Below, in pieces: positions 62,029-64,000 of a stretch of 64,000 nt of DNA. The stretch covers positions 122,512 to 186,511 of the forward strand of contig NZ_JAQV02000023.1 of NCBI RefSeq assembly GCF_000732485.2, written 5' to 3'. This DNA comes from Bacillus sp. SJS (GTDB lineage Bacteria; Bacillota; Bacilli; Bacillales; Bacillaceae). Numbering within the stretch: position 1 is the first letter of the stretch; every line of letters begins with the position of its first letter. The notes under the pieces are model-generated. The model made no database searches and was not told the origin of the DNA. It worked only from the letters and a program-made list of their open reading frames with translations. Both the position numbers and the translations under genes were made by a program.

Positions 62029-64000
62029 ATGGAACACGCATCAATCATGTACAATATTCCACTCGTTATCCTTTCTGTCATCATTGCTGTGACCGCTTCG
62101 TTTGCTGCGCTTAATGTCAGCATTAAAATCAATAAAGCGAAACCGCTTGCGCGTTATATCTGGCTTGCATCGGGAGCTTTTGCGATGGGCCTTGGCATTT
62201 GGGCCATGCACTTTGTTGCCATGCTCGCGCTTCATTTATCCATGCCTGTTTCGTATGACTATCAAATTGTAGTCATCTCTATCATTCCAGCGATTATTGC
62301 TTCCGGTTTGGCGCTGTATGTGATTAGCAGAAAGACGGCTGCAGGAACGATAAGAATTACCGTATCTGCGCTGCTTATGGCGATTGGGATTGTTTCCATG
62401 CATTACACCGGGATGGCGGCAATGAAAATGGCAGCTACTATTCAATATGATCCAATCATATGGGGGCTTTCTGCTATCATTGCATTTATCACATCGGTTG
62501 TGGCCCTGTATTTGCTGCAGTTTGTCAGTCAAAATCACCGCAAACCGGGTATTTGGCGGATCAAGGCCGGAAGTGCCCTGATCATGGGAATCGCCATTGC
62601 CGGGATGCATTATACCGGAATGGCCGCCGCGAAATTCACTCCGCACTCTCATCATATCATGTCGAAGGAAGCAGCTATTGATAATACGCTATTGGCCTAT
62701 TCCATTGCATTTTGTATGCTGGTGATCTTCGGCATTGTGTTCATTAGTATGTTTGTGGATCAGCGGTTTGAACATCAATCCATCCAATCAGAAAGAAAAT
62801 TCCGTTCTGTATTTGAATCAGCGAATGATGCAATCATTTTAGCGGATTCAAGGGGTGTCATCATTTCATGGAATCAGGGAGCCGAGAGGATGTTCGGCTA
62901 CAAGGAATTAGAAGTCACCGGACAAAAGCTGCAAATGATCATTCCGGACAAATTTAAAGAGGCCCATCAACGGGGAATGGACCGCTACCTTTCCACAAAG
63001 GAAGAGCGGGTGGTCGGGCAAACCGTGGAGCTTGAAGGACTGAATAAAAACGGGAATGAATTCCCAATTGAGCTTTCTTTAGCATCATGGAAGGAAGATC
63101 AAGAGATTTATTTCAGCAGCATCATCCGCGACATTACGGAGCGCAAGAAAACTGAAATGAAAATCAATCAGATGGTCTACCGGGATGCCTTGACGGATTT
63201 GCCGAACCGCCTTCTATTAAATGACCGGCTTTCTTCAGCAATGGATCAGGCGGCCGCCAATCAGCAGCAAATCGGCATCATGTTTATGGATTTGGACCGC
63301 TTTAAAAACATCAACGATACGTTAGGCCATGACGCCGGAGATCAGCTGTTAATTGAGGTGGCAAAGCGAATCAAAGCCTCTCTTGATAAGTCGGACACGG
63401 TCAGCCGGCAGGGCGGGGATGAGTTCATCATTCTGCTTCCCCATACAAGCACGGCTGAAGTGACGAAAAAAGCCCAGACGGTCATTGATTTGTTCAGCCG
63501 ATCCATCACAATTAAGGACATTGAGCTGTTTGTCACCCCGTCAATCGGGATTGCCATGTATCCGGCAGATGGCCGGGACATTGATAGTTTAGTCAAGAAT
63601 GCGGATACCGCAATGTACCGGGTCAAGGAAGATGGGAAAAACAACTTCCAGTTCTATGCTCCGAGTATGAATGAAATCGTTTCAAAGAAAATGCAGCTTG
63701 AAAATGGCATGCGGAAAGCCTTGAAACAAAATGAATTTAGAGTGGTTTACCAGCCGCAGGTGGAAGTAGCGACCGGGAAAATCATTGGGGTAGAGGCACT
63801 GCTCCGTTGGCATCATCCGGAATGGGGTGTCATTTCCCCTGCTGAATTTATTCCGATTGCAGAAGAAACCGGGCTGATCCTTCCAATCGGTGAATGGGTG
63901 CTCCACGAGGCATGTCTTCAAAATAAGACGTGGCAGCAGAACGGCTATCAGCCGCTCCGTATGGCCGTTAACATCTCATCCCGCCAATTTCAGCAAAGCA
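62029..64000 (+). CDS. MHYT-PAS-GGDEF-EAL cyclic-di-GMP protein (3' end outside window)
   Basis: At least 657 codons, no stop before the edge. Seven-span MHYT sensor (about residues 1-235) with three motifs: MHFVAML, MHYTGMAA and MHYTGMAA again, proposed to bind metal and sense O2, CO or NO. PAS about 255-380 (FESANDAIILADSRG). GGDEF about 385-545 with DALTDLPNRL and the intact RQGGDEF active site. EAL about 555 onward with GVEALLRWHHPEWG. So both diguanylate cyclase and phosphodiesterase halves look active as far as seen. AAGGAG at 62011-62016. Confidence 0.9.
   Translation, partial: MEHASIMYNIPLVILSVIIAVTASFAALNVSIKINKAKPLARYIWLASGAFAMGLGIWAMHFVAMLALHLSMPVSYDYQIVVISIIPAIIASGLALYVISRKTAAGTIRITVSALLMAIGIVSMHYTGMAAMKMAATIQYDPIIWGLSAIIAFITSVVALYLLQFVSQNHRKPGIWRIKAGSALIMGIAIAGMHYTGMAAAKFTPHSHHIMSKEAAIDNTLLAYSIAFCMLVIFGIVFISMFVDQRFEHQSIQSERKFRSVFESANDAIILADSRGVIISWNQGAERMFGYKELEVTGQKLQMIIPDKFKEAHQRGMDRYLSTKEERVVGQTVELEGLNKNGNEFPIELSLASWKEDQEIYFSSIIRDITERKKTEMKINQMVYRDALTDLPNRLLLNDRLSSAMDQAAANQQQIGIMFMDLDRFKNINDTLGHDAGDQLLIEVAKRIKASLDKSDTVSRQGGDEFIILLPHTSTAEVTKKAQTVIDLFSRSITIKDIELFVTPSIGIAMYPADGRDIDSLVKNADTAMYRVKEDGKNNFQFYAPSMNEIVSKKMQLENGMRKALKQNEFRVVYQPQVEVATGKIIGVEALLRWHHPEWGVISPAEFIPIAEETGLILPIGEWVLHEACLQNKTWQQNGYQPLRMAVNISSRQFQQS

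Overview
The window looks like a chromosome segment of a Bacillaceae species (Bacillus sensu lato). Gene order at both scales follows the Bacillus subtilis ywp/ywq neighbourhood: flhO-flhP-fabZ-ywpF-ssbB, then ywqA-ywqB-ywqE/C/D-like genes. Ribosome binding sites are strong AGGAGG types, TTG and GTG starts are common, and the type VII secretion locus has the yukE-yukD-yukC-yukBA-yueB-yueC order of Bacillus. I could not fix the genus.

Layout. 0-0.5 kb: two families of about 130 bp palindromic repeats. 0.9-7.8 kb: core genes for flagellar rod/hook proteins, an EpuA-type membrane protein, FabZ, a small lipoprotein, YwpF, competence SSB, a DedA protein and a chemoreceptor. 8-9.5 kb: two small membrane proteins and a tandemly duplicated hairpin repeat. 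9.8-19.9 kb: a complete type VII secretion (T7SS/Yuk) locus. 19.9-21.4 kb: a REP-associated tyrosine transposase (RAYT) between two pairs of its presumed REPIN-like elements. 21.4-25.8 kb: SNF2 helicase and SWIM-domain partner on the minus strand. 26.7-44.1 kb: an exopolysaccharide/capsule locus with tyrosine phosphatase, Wzz-type activator, BY-kinase, a probable eps-associated RNA, GtaB/GalU, the initiating sugar transferase, GDP-fucose synthesis, then a strikingly AT-rich block of glycosyltransferases, Wzy and Wzx, then ManC, a MurG-like transferase and ManA. 45.9-51.9 kb: a minus-strand catabolic operon (SDR, FAD oxidase, FGGY kinase, MFS) with an RpiR regulator, resembling E. coli ygcW-ygcU-ygcE-yqcE. 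53.6-61.7 kb: a polymorphic-toxin region with an LXG toxin carrying a WHH nuclease domain, its SUKH immunity protein, orphan and frameshifted immunity genes, a second toxin/immunity pair and remnants of further cassettes; an Nramp-like transporter without the canonical metal-binding residues lies inside it. 62.0 kb to the edge: a MHYT-PAS-GGDEF-EAL cyclic-di-GMP protein cut by the window end.

How the parts fit. The T7SS at 10-20 kb probably exports the LXG-type toxins at 53-61 kb, whose small DUF5082/DUF5344 partners resemble WXG100-like helpers. The polysaccharide locus is a Wzx/Wzy pathway controlled by tyrosine phosphorylation. It encodes ManA, ManC, Gmd and Fcl plus a GT11 fucosyltransferase, so the product is probably fucosylated; phosphomannomutase is not in the window. 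The two most variable zones (glycan assembly and toxin/immunity) are also the ones with foreign-looking base composition.

The least explained items are the RAYT/REPIN set with a fixed head-to-tail pair arrangement, the ygc-like operon of unknown substrate, the non-canonical Nramp-like protein, the RNA between the BY-kinase and gtaB, and the row of decayed toxin modules. All family calls are from reading the sequence; no database search was run.
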